This document shows positions 7,576 through 19,700 of a stretch of DNA of 39,428 bases, piece by piece (position 1 is the stretch's first letter; each line of letters opens with the position of its first letter). Where the stretch lies: IMG/VR virus record IMGVR_UViG_3300025674_000115, positions 1 through 39,428 of that record, one strand, 5' to 3'. The translations under genes and the position numbers were made by a program. The DNA comes from a virus. The notes below the pieces were generated by a model. That model was not told the DNA's origin and ran no database searches. It worked only from the letters and a program-made list of their open reading frames with translations.

Positions 7576-10500
7576 TTATGCTAATGCAATCGCTCTAAAC
7601 TCTTTAATCTTAGGTACTACAGCTTGATTTGTGCCAGTAAATACAACCTTGATGCTGAATCCAGTGAATTCTGGAAGATCATTCACACTAAACTTATAGT
7701 CTAGGTATTCATTATTATTGCTAGATGGAACTCTTGTATCTGGATTTCCATCTAGAAGACCATTATATCCTGGGAATAGGATATATGGCTGATCTCCATC
7801 TGGAGCATCTGCTCTGTATAGTTTATATAGGACTCTAATATCGTTGCTCTGATCACGGAAAGCGGCAAATCTGACATCTAGTGCAGTAGCAGGATTTTCA
7901 AGATTGACACGCTTAGTTACATATGCAGCAGCGGTTGGATCAGTTAGATCTGAATTGACTCTACCATCGTTAGCAAAATCAGTGACTACATTGTTAATTC
8001 TATTTGATGTAGTAATAATATTAATTCTATCGAGGTCAATAACAGGTGATACGTTTCTGTTTTGTGTCGATAGAGTCATTTCCATGGTGAATGACTTGTT
8101 GCCAGGGAGATTGGATAGATGCTCTAATTCATTAACCTCAGCACAAATAATTCTTGGAGATGATAGTGAATTGATCTCGTTCAAGTTAATTGGTTCATAA
8201 CCTTTGTCTTGGAACGAAACTTCAGTTCCATCAACGCTAGTTCCAGAAACAGTTCTTGCTCTTGTAGCAATTTGTGTTGTAGATGGGAGCATAATCTGGA
8301 CATTAGGTGTAATGGTCTCAAACTGAATGTTTTGAGTTGCCCTTACGCTTCTTCCACCACCTTGCTTAGTGCTATCAAATGCTAAGATTGGTAAACCATT
8401 TGATCCATCTCTAGCAGTTCCTAAACCAGTTGAAGTTGTATTAATCTTGATGTAATAAGAATCGAGATCAATATTATTGGCAACATCAACATCGGCAAAG
8501 TTGTGAGTGGTGTTGATTCTTCTCAATGATACACCATTGAGTTCATACTTCATAATAGCAGAATTGACCTTATGGGTCTGTGCTACAGTATCATCAATAC
8601 CTCTAGAAATTCCAGTTAGAACTTGTGGACTTGCAGTAGCATCAGTTCCTGTGTAGCTAATGACCTCACTATTGATCATGATGTAGCCAGGATTCGTGCT
8701 AGACACTCCGACATTTTCAAAGCTAGTGAAGATGCCGACTGCAGAAACAGGTAAACTTGTTGTTGCAGTGTTTACATATTCCTCGGAAAGTCTAACTGCG
8801 CCTAGATTTGAAACTACGTTAGAAATCTTAACTTTGTTGTTTCTTCCATGCATTCCATGATTTCTGTGAGCAACTTGCATGTAAAGACCAGTTCTATCTG
8901 GATTGTTGGTGATAGTAACTGGGGTTGATGGTAGAGTAGAAGCAATACCAACATTAGCACCACTTCCAACAATCCAAGCAAGTTGATTTGTGGTATCAAA
9001 GCTTCCCTGAACGTCAGTGACTACTAACTGATTGAGGGAGGAAACGATTCCAACATTGAATCTTACATTTTCACTCAATGAGCCAACTTGTGCGGTAAGA
9101 ACATCACCAACAGCATAACCCTTACCACCATCGGTAACTGTAATGACACCAATGTTTCCACTATTGATGGAAATTTGCATTTGAGCGCCAGTACCAACTC
9201 CGCTAATAGAAGTTAGATTTACACCAGTGAATGTAAAGTTTCCTGCGGATGGAGTTAGTCCACTACCAACATTGTTAACTTGCAATGCTTGAGTATCATT
9301 GATTGCAATTGCTCCAGTAATCTTAGAAAGCTTACCAGTTGTGTTAGTATTATTAATCTGAGTGATTGTAACACCTGGATCTAGATAAGTGCTAGCAACA
9401 GTAGAACCTAAACCAACAACAACTTCTTTAGAAAGAGTCTTAACAGGATTGGGTCTCAGTCTTGGTTGCTGTCCATTACCAACACCCAACTTAGGATTGT
9501 AAAGCTTGAAGATACCAGGATCAGTTGTAAACTGTGCCTTATAGAGTACAAACTTGAGGTCTTCTAGTTGACTTGAATCCCAGGTTGAACCATTTTGTGA
9601 CTTGAATAGTGATCCAAGATAAGGTTGTTGGGAAACAATAACTCTTTGATTCTCTGAAAGGTTTGCGGTGCTGATTTCAGCCTCACCCATTCTAGAGATC
9701 CATGCAGTATAATTATTAGAATCAGAAAGGAGAACAATAGCATATTCAGTGCCATTACCTTCAAGGTAAACAGGTGATGGGAATGTAAACTTAGTTGGAA
9801 CACTACCATCGGTTGAAGTTAGAACTTCGTCTGCTTCGAGTGTTACTTGGCTAAATGCAATAATTGTCGAAGTAGGAGTACCAACTTGAGTTGTTCTGAT
9901 TTGACAGGTAATTGGGATGTTTTGATCCTTAGTTGAGAAGAATACATCAAGAGAAGTTAAGAAGATGCCACCATCATCTGTAACGAGGAATGTTTCAGCG
10001 AGAGGATCGTACCATTGTTGATTTGTTACGGTTCTAGTTTCTGCAGTTGTCGATCTTGTTAGAGTAGAAACATTTTGTGATACAGTGGTTGTATCAGTTA
10101 CCTGCGTTCTTTGAACCTCAGCATTTCTTGTTGAAATGACGGTTTCCTGAGTGATGTTTAACTCACCAGAAGATGTAAATGTTACTTCAGCTTGGCTATT
10201 ATAAGAACCTGGAACTGGATTGTTATTCTGACTTGCAGTTAAGAGAAGAGTCTTTCTTCCAGTTTCAAATTCAGGTTGATCAGGAGATGCTGGATCTGGA
10301 ATAAAGAGTGAACCAATTAGAGTTCCATTCTTATCTGAGATAAGCCTTAAATCGCTTACAGTAGCCTGAGCACTACTAGTTTGACCCACAAGGATCATAT
10401 CGGGTACTACTTGACCGTAGAACTCGCTCTCAGCCTGCGCTCCGAGGCTAAATGTGTCAATGTTTAGTACGGTAGCAGTCGAAGAATATGTATCAGGAAG

Positions 10501-13500
10501 AGTTAGAGTATCTTCATATGGATTTACATCAAATACTTGAGTTGGAGAATCATAAGGGCCATATTTGTGGTTTGATTTAGCAACTCTAAATCTGATTAGA
10601 GTGTTTTCAGTATTTCTTAAAGTTGTTCCTGGGACGTAACCAACAACAGTCTCACCTACACTGAATGTTCCACTAACCATGCTAATTTCTAGCAGCTTTG
10701 GAACACAATAATCAGTCATTGCAACTTTATCAAAGAATGCATAGAACTGAGTTCTAGGTCTCATTCTCTTTGCAGTGAATTCAATATTTCTTGTTCTTAA
10801 GAAAGGAATAATGTCTCTGCTAACAACTGCAGATCCTAGTGATCTACGATCAACTCTTGGAGATACTTGGAACTGTACACCAGATCTAGAAAGTCTGCTA
10901 TCAATTCTAGTGGTAACAAGATTAGTGTTTACTGTCGTATCGAGAAGAGTTCTGGTTCTTCTTTGCTCCAAGAAGGGCCAATTACCTCTTCTTGCGCCAG
11001 TGTTTCTCCAACCACTGTCAGATACTTGTTCAGTGCTAGTTTCAGATCTTACAAGCTCATCACCAACAACGGTTTGACCTGACCACACTTCTTCCCAAGA
11101 ACCCCAATCTGTAGGTGCAAGACCTGTATTTGGATCAGCACCTAGAGTATCTAGAAGAGCATTAAATGAACCTTCTTCTTCAATATTTCTTACTGCAAGT
11201 CTGTTCTCTGCAATCCAAGTATCAGAAGCAGGTGCAAGATCAATATTACCAATCCAGGTAGAAACTGCGAATGGGTTGATGTTCTCTGTTCTGGTAGCAA
11301 ATTGCTGTTGAGCAGCTACAGTCTCTGTATAGTCAAGAGTTACCAGTGCTCCAGTTCTCTTGATGTTTGGTGATTGTAGATCTGTTACAAATCTTGTATC
11401 GAGATTTTGATTTGATGTTGAACCAATACCAACCAAAGACTGAGATCCAATTAGAAGATCTAAACCAGTGGTGTAGTGAGATGGTCTTAATTCACCCTTA
11501 AGGGTATCAATACTAGATTTGCCAGTTAGGATATGGCTGACATGATTCTTGAAGTTGTCTACAAAGAATCCTGACTTAAATCTATCTAAACCAGTTTGAG
11601 AATCTCTGATGGTTAGATTTGCAGTATCACTTTCTAGTAAAGATAGTGCAGTATACTTCTCTACGTTAGAAAGTCTGTTTTCAAGCTTAGTGATATCAGC
11701 CATCGTGTAACGCTTATGTTGCGTAGGACTAATGCTGATGTCTTGCTTTACACTATAAACATAAGGTCTTAGTCTGATAGTTGCAATTTCTAGAGACGAT
11801 GAAATGTCAATAGGAGCAACTGGATTATCAGATGGTACACCTTTTCTTAGTTCAAAGAATCCTTCTTTAGTTAAGAGAAGTTTATCAATTCTTGGCAGAT
11901 AGTATGAATAACCTAATACTAATTGGCTATTCGGATAGATTGGATTGTTAGAATATGTTCCAGAAGATGCAAAGTTTCTTGCTTTGAATTCAAATGGTGA
12001 TAGGGTATCTGTTGCAGGATTGTAGTCAGCAACTCTTGGTCTGATGTCGAGGGAATCTGTAGATCTTAGTGTTCTGATGGAAGGAATATCTCTTAGATAT
12101 AGATCTGCATCATAACTTGAGAATGATACAAAGTCTCCATTATCACCAGCAGGAATGCTATAATAGTCAAATACAATAGTGATTTGTCTCTTAGGTGCTT
12201 CTACGCCATCCTTTCTAACAATTCTACCATAGTCTAAGAACTCTAATCTTTGACCACCATCTAGAGTAAATGATTCAACAATGTCCTGATCACCATCGGT
12301 TACATTAGAGATGGTTGCAGTAATTCCAGACTTTTTGAATGTAACAGACTCATCAATGCTAAATGACTTTTCAGTCAGATATGTAAATGTGACAGAAGAA
12401 GCAGTGGTCGAAACAACTCTTGCACTAGCTTTTGTCTCAGTACCAACAACTACATCACCTTGAATGGCATTTAGTAGAGAACCAGAAATTTCTACTAAAG
12501 TTAATTGTGGTAGGGTTGGAGATGAGGTATCATTAGATTCATAAATTGCATGAACACGTAATACATCAGGAACATTGAGTGAAATCTCTTTATCTTGAAC
12601 TCTTGTTCCAAAAATTCCGCTATAAGTCAATCCATCATTTAGTTTAGAAGTTCCAATTCCAGAAGCAGAATTTGAAGATCTACTGATGGTTACGGTTGCA
12701 CAACGGTTTAGAACCTTTTGCTTAGATGTGGCATTGATCTTATTTAAAGATGCAATTAATTTTACGCTTGAATCAGAAGCAACGGATAATTGTGTTAGGG
12801 TGATGGTTTTATTACCATTGCTAAACACAACTTGACCACTTCTTAGTGGCTCTACAGTTCCATTTGTATAAGATACATTGTAATCTTCTACGTCAAATTC
12901 GGAGAAGAATAGGTTAGGATCTGATTCAGTTACTGATGCTTGAGAACCAGATACAGAAATCGTGTATGTTTTCTTGACCTTTAGCTCTGAAGAAATTAGA
13001 TTTACATTGCTAATGTCATTGTGAGGTAGTGGAGTTACTAATGTAGACCCTCTTCCATTAATTACTTCTGGAGCAACAATAACTAGATCGTTAACGTTTA
13101 GAGTTGAACCAGGAAGTGTTCCGTCACAAATGTTGGTTACACTTGTAATTCCTGCAACGGTAAAGCTGTTGGCAGCAGGACTTACCGAAACTACCTCGTT
13201 AAAAGTAGAAACAGTATTGCCAGACTTTGTGTATCTGATAATATCTCCAGTCTTAATACCTACTGAAGTTGCAGAAGTTACGCCTACAGTAACAACACCA
13301 CCAGAAGTGATTGTAAATTGCGTTCCTTGTGGTGCAATTAGTTTTGTAGAACTTAGCTCTAGATCAGCAGTGAAAGTGTTAACACCAACTTGTGAGTATA
13401 CTGATTTTACATCACTGAAATCATAGTCACGAACAGACACAACAGTTGGAGCTGAACTGATTCCATTGACTGAAATTGTCTCACCTTGAATAAACTTACC

Positions 13501-15036
13501 GTTGCTGCAATATAGGGTTAAGTTTGGAGAAGCCGAAACTGAAGACTGTAGATAACCAGTAGCACCACTACTATTACCCTGAATTACAGCGGGAGCATCT
13601 AAAGTGACAGTAGTTGAGATTGAAACTTTGGTATAAGTTTGAATATCATATAAGAAAAGATCATACTTTGTAGTATCATCTGCATATCTAGAATCTTGTG
13701 ACTTATAATCATAGATTCTAGCGACACCAATCTCGTTTCCTGGTTCTGCAAGACCACTAGATCCAACTCTAGCATCACCAAGACGCAGTGTTGTGGTTGT
13801 ACCAAATCCTACCTGTGCCGAACCTGTTACATTATTAACGACTACTTTACCCGTAGAATTGAAAGTTAAAGAATATGTATCTACTGTATTAGAAGTTCTT
13901 GGCTTTTCAACATCAATAAAGGTATTTGAAACTTTACCGATTTCATATCCCCTTACATATGCCTTACCTGGGGATACTTGTAGAAGAGCCAAAGCTTCTG
14001 AAGGTGAATTACCTTCAGGAGTTACTTGATTGGAATTATAGATTCCACCATTACCTTCGCTATCATTTAAACTTTCTTTTGCAAAAATTTCAAAAGGATT
14101 TACGATATAGTTTCCAGACTCGTCAAAAGTTCTTCTGGCAAGTTCGTCTCTAATTGCGCTGCCAACGGTCTCTTTAGTGAATGTCTGTAAGACACCGTTT
14201 TCAATTCTCATTAACTCAATAAAGTTCTCATCATTAAAATCAGTTAATGATTTTTTAATAAGAGAAGTTGAAATTTTAAATCTATCTGCGCCTGGGGCGG
14301 AATAGTTTGAATATCCTTGTGCGTTATCATACAAAGACTCATCATCAAATGGTGTTACAATCTCTTCATTGATTAGAAGACCTACTCTGTAACTTGGAGT
14401 GTTACCATACTGATCTAGGATGATGGATTCACTCAATACCTTTACAAAATGACCTCTGATGAAGTATACACCATCAGAAATTGCTGCTGAAGATGCCGTT
14501 CCAGTAGCATTTTCTGGAATACAATTTGCAAAGCCGTTACCAGACTGAATTACAAAAGTATCAGTAGATAGTGTTTCTTCAGTGATTAGCTCTTCACCAT
14601 CTACAAATCTGGATCCAGTAAAATCTGTGCTATTTGACTTAATATAACGAACGTATAAAGTATTATTATTGTTATCAGAATCTGCATCAGTAATTGTATT
14701 AATTACTTTTGCAGTAACACCAGAAGTTGCACCAACAATAGTTTTTCCAACCAATAGGCTGATATAATCTCTAAGATCTGTACCGAAGTATGAAGAATTT
14801 ACCTGAACATACTCATACTGGTTATCGTATGATGTTTGTCCAGGAATTACTTTGGCACCTTCTTTGAAAAAGTGTTGCCCAAAATTCTCAATCTGATTCT
14901 GGAGAATTGACTGTAAAGTAGTTAATTCTCTAGACTGTATAGCGGTTCCAGGCTTAAATAAAACTCGCTTAAAATTCTTATCTTCACTAAAATCGTCAAA
15001 ATATGGTGCTGTGTTGAGATTGGTATTTTGTGGCAT
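7576..15036 (-). CDS. Giant DUF4815-type baseplate/tail structural protein (gp10 position)
   Basis: This 2486-aa protein starts MPQNTNLNTAPYFDDFSEDK and continues with KRVLFKPGTAIQSRELTTLQ and LQNQIENFGQHFFKEG, the signature of the DUF4815 family found in T4-like cyanophage tails. Around residue 1110 is a helical segment (LENRLSNVEKYTALSLLE) that looks conserved. The rest is mostly beta-rich and repetitive. Near residues 1930-1990 it carries a Gly-rich GxGY module (TVTDGGKGYAVGDVLT) like those in gp14, gp8 and the 3918-aa protein. It lies directly after gp8, where T4 has gp9 and gp10, so a peripheral baseplate or tail-pin role is likely. It lacks the usual T4 gp10 sequence, so I leave the symbol empty. 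Confidence 0.85.
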   Translation of the reverse strand: MPQNTNLNTAPYFDDFSEDKNFKRVLFKPGTAIQSRELTTLQSILQNQIENFGQHFFKEGAKVIPGQTSYDNQYEYVQVNSSYFGTDLRDYISLLVGKTIVGATSGVTAKVINTITDADSDNNNNTLYVRYIKSNSTDFTGSRFVDGEELITEETLSTDTFVIQSGNGFANCIPENATGTASSAAISDGVYFIRGHFVKVLSESIILDQYGNTPSYRVGLLINEEIVTPFDDESLYDNAQGYSNYSAPGADRFKISTSLIKKSLTDFNDENFIELMRIENGVLQTFTKETVGSAIRDELARRTFDESGNYIVNPFEIFAKESLNDSEGNGGIYNSNQVTPEGNSPSEALALLQVSPGKAYVRGYEIGKVSNTFIDVEKPRTSNTVDTYSLTFNSTGKVVVNNVTGSAQVGFGTTTTLRLGDARVGSSGLAEPGNEIGVARIYDYKSQDSRYADDTTKYDLFLYDIQTYTKVSISTTVTLDAPAVIQGNSSGATGYLQSSVSASPNLTLYCSNGKFIQGETISVNGISSAPTVVSVRDYDFSDVKSVYSQVGVNTFTADLELSSTKLIAPQGTQFTITSGGVVTVGVTSATSVGIKTGDIIRYTKSGNTVSTFNEVVSVSPAANSFTVAGITSVTNICDGTLPGSTLNVNDLVIVAPEVINGRGSTLVTPLPHNDISNVNLISSELKVKKTYTISVSGSQASVTESDPNLFFSEFDVEDYNVSYTNGTVEPLRSGQVVFSNGNKTITLTQLSVASDSSVKLIASLNKINATSKQKVLNRCATVTISRSSNSASGIGTSKLNDGLTYSGIFGTRVQDKEISLNVPDVLRVHAIYESNDTSSPTLPQLTLVEISGSLLNAIQGDVVVGTETKASARVVSTTASSVTFTYLTEKSFSIDESVTFKKSGITATISNVTDGDQDIVESFTLDGGQRLEFLDYGRIVRKDGVEAPKRQITIVFDYYSIPAGDNGDFVSFSSYDADLYLRDIPSIRTLRSTDSLDIRPRVADYNPATDTLSPFEFKARNFASSGTYSNNPIYPNSQLVLGYSYYLPRIDKLLLTKEGFFELRKGVPSDNPVAPIDISSSLEIATIRLRPYVYSVKQDISISPTQHKRYTMADITKLENRLSNVEKYTALSLLESDTANLTIRDSQTGLDRFKSGFFVDNFKNHVSHILTGKSSIDTLKGELRPSHYTTGLDLLIGSQSLVGIGSTSNQNLDTRFVTDLQSPNIKRTGALVTLDYTETVAAQQQFATRTENINPFAVSTWIGNIDLAPASDTWIAENRLAVRNIEEEGSFNALLDTLGADPNTGLAPTDWGSWEEVWSGQTVVGDELVRSETSTEQVSDSGWRNTGARRGNWPFLEQRRTRTLLDTTVNTNLVTTRIDSRLSRSGVQFQVSPRVDRRSLGSAVVSRDIIPFLRTRNIEFTAKRMRPRTQFYAFFDKVAMTDYCVPKLLEISMVSGTFSVGETVVGYVPGTTLRNTENTLIRFRVAKSNHKYGPYDSPTQVFDVNPYEDTLTLPDTYSSTATVLNIDTFSLGAQAESEFYGQVVPDMILVGQTSSAQATVSDLRLISDKNGTLIGSLFIPDPASPDQPEFETGRKTLLLTASQNNNPVPGSYNSQAEVTFTSSGELNITQETVISTRNAEVQRTQVTDTTTVSQNVSTLTRSTTAETRTVTNQQWYDPLAETFLVTDDGGIFLTSLDVFFSTKDQNIPITCQIRTTQVGTPTSTIIAFSQVTLEADEVLTSTDGSVPTKFTFPSPVYLEGNGTEYAIVLLSDSNNYTAWISRMGEAEISTANLSENQRVIVSQQPYLGSLFKSQNGSTWDSSQLEDLKFVLYKAQFTTDPGIFKLYNPKLGVGNGQQPRLRPNPVKTLSKEVVVGLGSTVASTYLDPGVTITQINNTNTTGKLSKITGAIAINDTQALQVNNVGSGLTPSAGNFTFTGVNLTSISGVGTGAQMQISINSGNIGVITVTDGGKGYAVGDVLTAQVGSLSENVRFNVGIVSSLNQLVVTDVQGSFDTTNQLAWIVGSGANVGIASTLPSTPVTITNNPDRTGLYMQVAHRNHGMHGRNNKVKISNVVSNLGAVRLSEEYVNTATTSLPVSAVGIFTSFENVGVSSTNPGYIMINSEVISYTGTDATASPQVLTGISRGIDDTVAQTHKVNSAIMKYELNGVSLRRINTTHNFADVDVANNIDLDSYYIKINTTSTGLGTARDGSNGLPILAFDSTKQGGGRSVRATQNIQFETITPNVQIMLPSTTQIATRARTVSGTSVDGTEVSFQDKGYEPINLNEINSLSSPRIICAEVNELEHLSNLPGNKSFTMEMTLSTQNRNVSPVIDLDRINIITTSNRINNVVTDFANDGRVNSDLTDPTAAAYVTKRVNLENPATALDVRFAAFRDQSNDIRVLYKLYRADAPDGDQPYILFPGYNGLLDGNPDTRVPSSNNNEYLDYKFSVNDLPEFTGFSIKVVFTGTNQAVVPKIKEFRAIALA

Positions 15037-15040
15037 CTTC

Positions 15041-16672
15041 TTAGAATTCTAATACAATTTTGATATCTTCTTTTTGGGTAGAAGATCTTGGAATTGCTGC
15101 TCTGTTATCTATATAGATGACTTCTCCAGAGTATTTTTCAACTTCTGGTGGAGCCACACCATTAATGAATCTAAGTCCTAGAGGAGCAAGTCTAGTATTA
15201 GTTCCAGAACCAACCGTTGTGGCAGTTCCTGGGTTTGCTGCACTACCAAAACTTGTATCAATTCCTAGGTTGGAACCGACACTTGCACCACTTACAATGT
15301 AAGTTCCGCCATAACCAATGGCATCAGTAAACTCTGTAGTTCTCCAGCCATAAGCAGAAAGACCTAAACCAACTGGCTGATAATACTTAAGGACACCAGT
15401 TGTGTTGTCCCAGGAAGCTACAATGCCAGCAGCAGTTGAACCAATGCCCGTTGTTTGGGTAATTGTCGTGTCTACAGTGTATGTAGTATCAGCAATACTA
15501 CCGCCAGTAAAACTCTTAAGCTTAACTCCACCAACAGCACTTGCTTCTGATGCAGTTAAAAGTTGTGTTTTACTTCCATAAACGGTTGGATTCTTAAGTA
15601 AGCCAACTCTAGCAAAATCGTTACCAACAATAAAGTCTGGATTTGTTGACGTAGTTTCAAATCTAGAGTATACTAGAACTCTATACGCACCCAATTCTTT
15701 ATAAACATCATATCCATGTCCACCTTGAGGTGGAATAATAACTTCAAACGCCGCAACAGAAGTAGTTCCTGTTCCAACAGCACTCAATCCAGAGATTGAA
15801 CCGCCAATTTCCGATCCAGGAGCACCAGGATAGAACTCAATCTTTCCTCTGGTATATCCAGAACCACCACTAGTAACTTCTACGTTTGATACTTTACCCG
15901 AATTATCTACAGTAACGGTAACTTTACCACCAGTTCCATCACCAAGGATAGGAACGTTCTTAAATGAAGTTCCAATAGGTTGATATCCAGCTCCAGCGTT
16001 ATCAATAATTACAGTTTTAATTTCTCCATCTACAGCATTATTTTTAATCTCTGCAGTTGCTCCAGATCCCCAATTTGATGGAACTGGGATATAATCAATA
16101 GAATCAAATTTAATTACATCACTTGGGGAAATAGTATACATATATTTCCAAATATATCCATCCCCACTAGTACCAGCAGCTCTTGGTTCTAGATCGGTAA
16201 AATCTGGTTCATCAATAGAGGGTTTACCTGATGGAAAATCAGGTGACAAACCATTATTCAAACATGCATAAACTTTAAAGTTGCTGTTGACAATATAATA
16301 ATTCGCATCGTAAAGACCTGTAGCATTAGTTACAGGCGCTGGATTTGCAGAACTATAATTGTGCTTGTACATATCATAAGTTGTACCAGCAACCCACTCT
16401 ACCTTTCTTACCATTCTTCTGAGGTCAGAAGCATTCACTCTTTTAAGAGCGATCATGGTATCATAATAATCGTTCTGTTCCTTGAACATATCTTTTGGAT
16501 TAGGAACATTGGTGTTCCAATCCGTTGTTCCAGAACCAGTAACAGTATCAGTAGAGTTTGGTAACCCTATAAAGGTATAGTAGACATTGGTTGTCGTACC
16601 AATGCCAGTAAAACTTTGAACAAAGGTTTCAGCATTCAATATTCTAAATTGATCAGTAATAATAGCTGCCAT
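15041..16672 (-). CDS. gp8: Baseplate wedge protein (gp8-like)
   Basis: This 543-aa protein begins MAAIITDQFRILNAETFVQS and contains YYTFIGLPNS, DMFKEQNDYYDTMIALKRVN and DLRRMVRKVEWVAGT, which fit cyanophage gp8, a wedge component. Residues of about 220-300 hold two GxGY modules (IIDNAGAGYQP, EVTSGGSGYTRG). The C-terminal part (GLRFINGVAPPEVEKYSGEV, IYIDNRAAIPRSSTQKEDIK) is a conserved ending. A GATAAATA late-promoter motif lies 20 bases upstream of the ATG and just after the end of the 3918-aa gene. The 2486-aa gene follows after 4 bases. Confidence 0.88.
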   Translation of the reverse strand: MAAIITDQFRILNAETFVQSFTGIGTTTNVYYTFIGLPNSTDTVTGSGTTDWNTNVPNPKDMFKEQNDYYDTMIALKRVNASDLRRMVRKVEWVAGTTYDMYKHNYSSANPAPVTNATGLYDANYYIVNSNFKVYACLNNGLSPDFPSGKPSIDEPDFTDLEPRAAGTSGDGYIWKYMYTISPSDVIKFDSIDYIPVPSNWGSGATAEIKNNAVDGEIKTVIIDNAGAGYQPIGTSFKNVPILGDGTGGKVTVTVDNSGKVSNVEVTSGGSGYTRGKIEFYPGAPGSEIGGSISGLSAVGTGTTSVAAFEVIIPPQGGHGYDVYKELGAYRVLVYSRFETTSTNPDFIVGNDFARVGLLKNPTVYGSKTQLLTASEASAVGGVKLKSFTGGSIADTTYTVDTTITQTTGIGSTAAGIVASWDNTTGVLKYYQPVGLGLSAYGWRTTEFTDAIGYGGTYIVSGASVGSNLGIDTSFGSAANPGTATTVGSGTNTRLAPLGLRFINGVAPPEVEKYSGEVIYIDNRAAIPRSSTQKEDIKIVLEF

Positions 16673-16691
16673 GTGTTTATAGTTTTTTAGT

Positions 16692-16699
16692 TATTTATC
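16692..16699 (-). promoter_or_regulatory. Late promoter motif GATAAATA upstream of gp8
   Basis: Minus-strand GATAAATA between the giant gene and gp8, 20 bases before the gp8 ATG at 16672. This 30-base gap is one of the larger gaps in the cluster. Confidence 0.6.
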
Positions 16700-16702
16700 G
16701 TG

Positions 16703-19700
16703 TTATGAAAACTCTTCCTTAAGAGCATTGATTCGAGTGACAATTGGCGCAGTTGATACACCAGTTAGACCACTATTTGATAATTTAAATTCTTTTGGTA
16801 AAGTTCTTGTATTGAAGTTGTAAAGTTTACCCCATGAGTACTCAGCGATTCCAGCAAAAGAGGTTGAAGCAAGTCCAACAATTGTTTGTACATTTGAGTA
16901 AACTGTTACAATACCAGAGATGCCGTCATTGATGACTTGATCTGCGCGATAAACATTATCAATGAAAGTAGATCCTATTCCAAGAATATTAGTTGATGGA
17001 TCTAGCGAAGTTATTGCATCTCCAACACACGAATTCTTAATTGTAAAGTAATCGCCAGTTGTAATACCACTTCTTGCAATAAATCCATATTTAGTGACAT
17101 TCAAGAAATCATCACAATCAAAATCAAACTGTACCATCGGAGAAGATGTATTTACACCCGTGGCACTTGTTCCTAATGAAACAACAACACCAAAGTCTCC
17201 TACAGAATCTACATTTGTTAGAATTTCGTATTTTGCAGATGGTGGAGATACTAGAACTTGTGCAGTTGCTGTTGGATCGTATCCAAATCCACCTTCAGTA
17301 ATTGTAATATTTGATATAGTTCCAGCAGCAGAAACTGTTGCTGATGCTTGACATCTTACAATTTCTGGATTAGAATAAGCATACTGTGAAGTAGATCCTA
17401 CACCAATAACTCCATCTGGATATGTAATCAGTTTATTGATTGATGTTGCAATTGCAGAAGTTCTAATGTTCCAATTGATTCCGTCAATTGAGTTCAATAC
17501 CAAAGCATCTTCACCAGTGATAACATATACGTTATCAACATAAGTTACAGAATATAAGTTTGTTGATGTATTTGTAGTTGCTAATGTCCAGATACTTCCA
17601 TCAGTTGAGTAGATTACAGTACCATTCTCACCAACAGCAATGAACTTGTCATTGACATAAGATACATCGTAAAGATTCTCTACAGTTACAATTCCTGATG
17701 AAGGAACTTCATTCCAAACATATCCATCAGAACTAGATAAAATCCTTCCTGAATTGCCAACGGTAATAAATCCATCAAGACCAAATGTAATTCCATTGAG
17801 AGCACTTGTTATAGGAGTGCTTCTTACAACCCAGGCAGTGCCAATTCCCCCAGAACCATAGTTTGTAACGATGGCTGTTCCTCCAGTTCCAACAGCAACA
17901 AACGCTTCATTTCCATATGTAACCGCATTTAATTGTCTTGTGAAGGATGCGATTACATTATATGAGAAGTTGATATTGTTAAAGTTTCTGCTGTAGAATA
18001 CTGGACTACCAAACCAGGAGCCTTCTGCGCCACTATATGACCTTAATGCAGTTCCATTATGTCCAACAATAACAAATGCATCGCTTCCAACGCCAACAGC
18101 AGTTAAATCGTATGCAACTTCATTATGAGATAGCCAAGTTGATGAATCGGTTGAGGTTGAAATAAAACCACCATCACTAACTGCAACGTATAATCCACCC
18201 TTATATGCTAAGTCTTTGTAAGATCTTGCAGCAGAAGTAATAATACCTACAGTCCAAGTCTTGCCAATTTCACGTATTTGTGGTATAGTTGAAGCAAAAC
18301 TTACATTTGGAACAGATGAAACTGTATATCCAAATCCAGGACTTGTAATAGAAACCGAACTGATGGTACTAGATGCAGAAACTGTGGCTGAAGCAGTTGC
18401 AGCTTCAACGTCAATACCATCAACAATCATCACCTTATTATCTTCTTGCAGATAATTATCTAATTGTCTGAAGAATGGGTAGGCATTTTCAACATAAATT
18501 TCAGAATCAGAAGTGACAATATTTTTGATAATTCTTGAAGTTGGTTTGATATTTGAAATATAATTGGTTCTTGATTTGGAAATAATTTCACCATCAACAA
18601 CCAAATCAGAAGTTTGTTTAGTCCAATTTACAAGTCTTTGAACTTCTTGTGAAGTGGAAATGCCAACATCAAAGTAGTTGTTTGTTTGTACTTGGTCTCT
18701 CTTAGTAATTTCTTCAACAATTCTTCTATTTTGCTCCTGATACGGCGCAGTTCCCAATAATTTAATATAATCACCAACTTTAATAGTCTCAGTGATATCA
18801 ACATCAACTACATCAGAATCAGATCCCTTATAGAATAGGATTTGGAATTTGCTTCCAGACTTTGGAGCTTCAGTAAATGTGATTTGAGTTCCACCATCAA
18901 ATAGGTAATCTCTTCCTGGTTGCTGAAGGATATCATTAATGAAGATTAATAGATTGTTTTCAACATCAATTCCAGATCCAGGAGCAGAATCAATACTAAA
19001 TGGATTTGAAGTAATTACAGTCTTTGTTAATGAGAATGTTTTTCTTCTTCCATTAAAATATTGAGAGAAATCATCTAGTCTATCTAATAGACCAAAGCTC
19101 CAGCCAGAGAACTTATTATTAATTATAGAGTTTACAGTTAAGGTGAACGCACTAGTACCAAATCCCACTGGAACACCAGTAATAGTTAATACATCATTTG
19201 GCTTGTAACCATAACCCCTATCAATAATTTGGAATTGAGTTACACTACCACCAGAACCAACCTGGACGTTAACCTTTCCGCCGTAACCAGAACCACCAAT
19301 CAATTCTAAGTTTGAATAAGCAGTTGGGACACCGACAGTGATTGTTGGAGGACTTGCTTGGCTGTAACCAGAGCCACCATTTGTAATGTTCAATACACTT
19401 ACACTTCCAGAGATAAGTTCAGAAGTAATTACAGCTCCACTGCCACCAACACTACTTGCAATACTAACTGTTGGAGGTGTTCTATAGCCAGATCCAGAAT
19501 TTATGATAGAAACTGACTGAACTGTTCCACCAGCAGAAACTGAACATACTGCAAAAGCTTGTTGTAAAGACTGATATCCAAATCCAAAACCAGCCGTAAC
19601 TTCATCAATGATACCTCCTCTAGGAATAGTTTCAATACTTGTTCCTGTAAATGTAATTGATGCGCCAATGCCAGGAGAAACTCTCTGAGCCATTGTATAA

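Noticed and set aside
17420-18240. YCF48/BNR-like repeats taken as a photosynthesis-related gene
   Set aside because: They are part of one continuous 3918-aa structural frame; the repeats are a beta-propeller-type module, not a separate host-derived gene.
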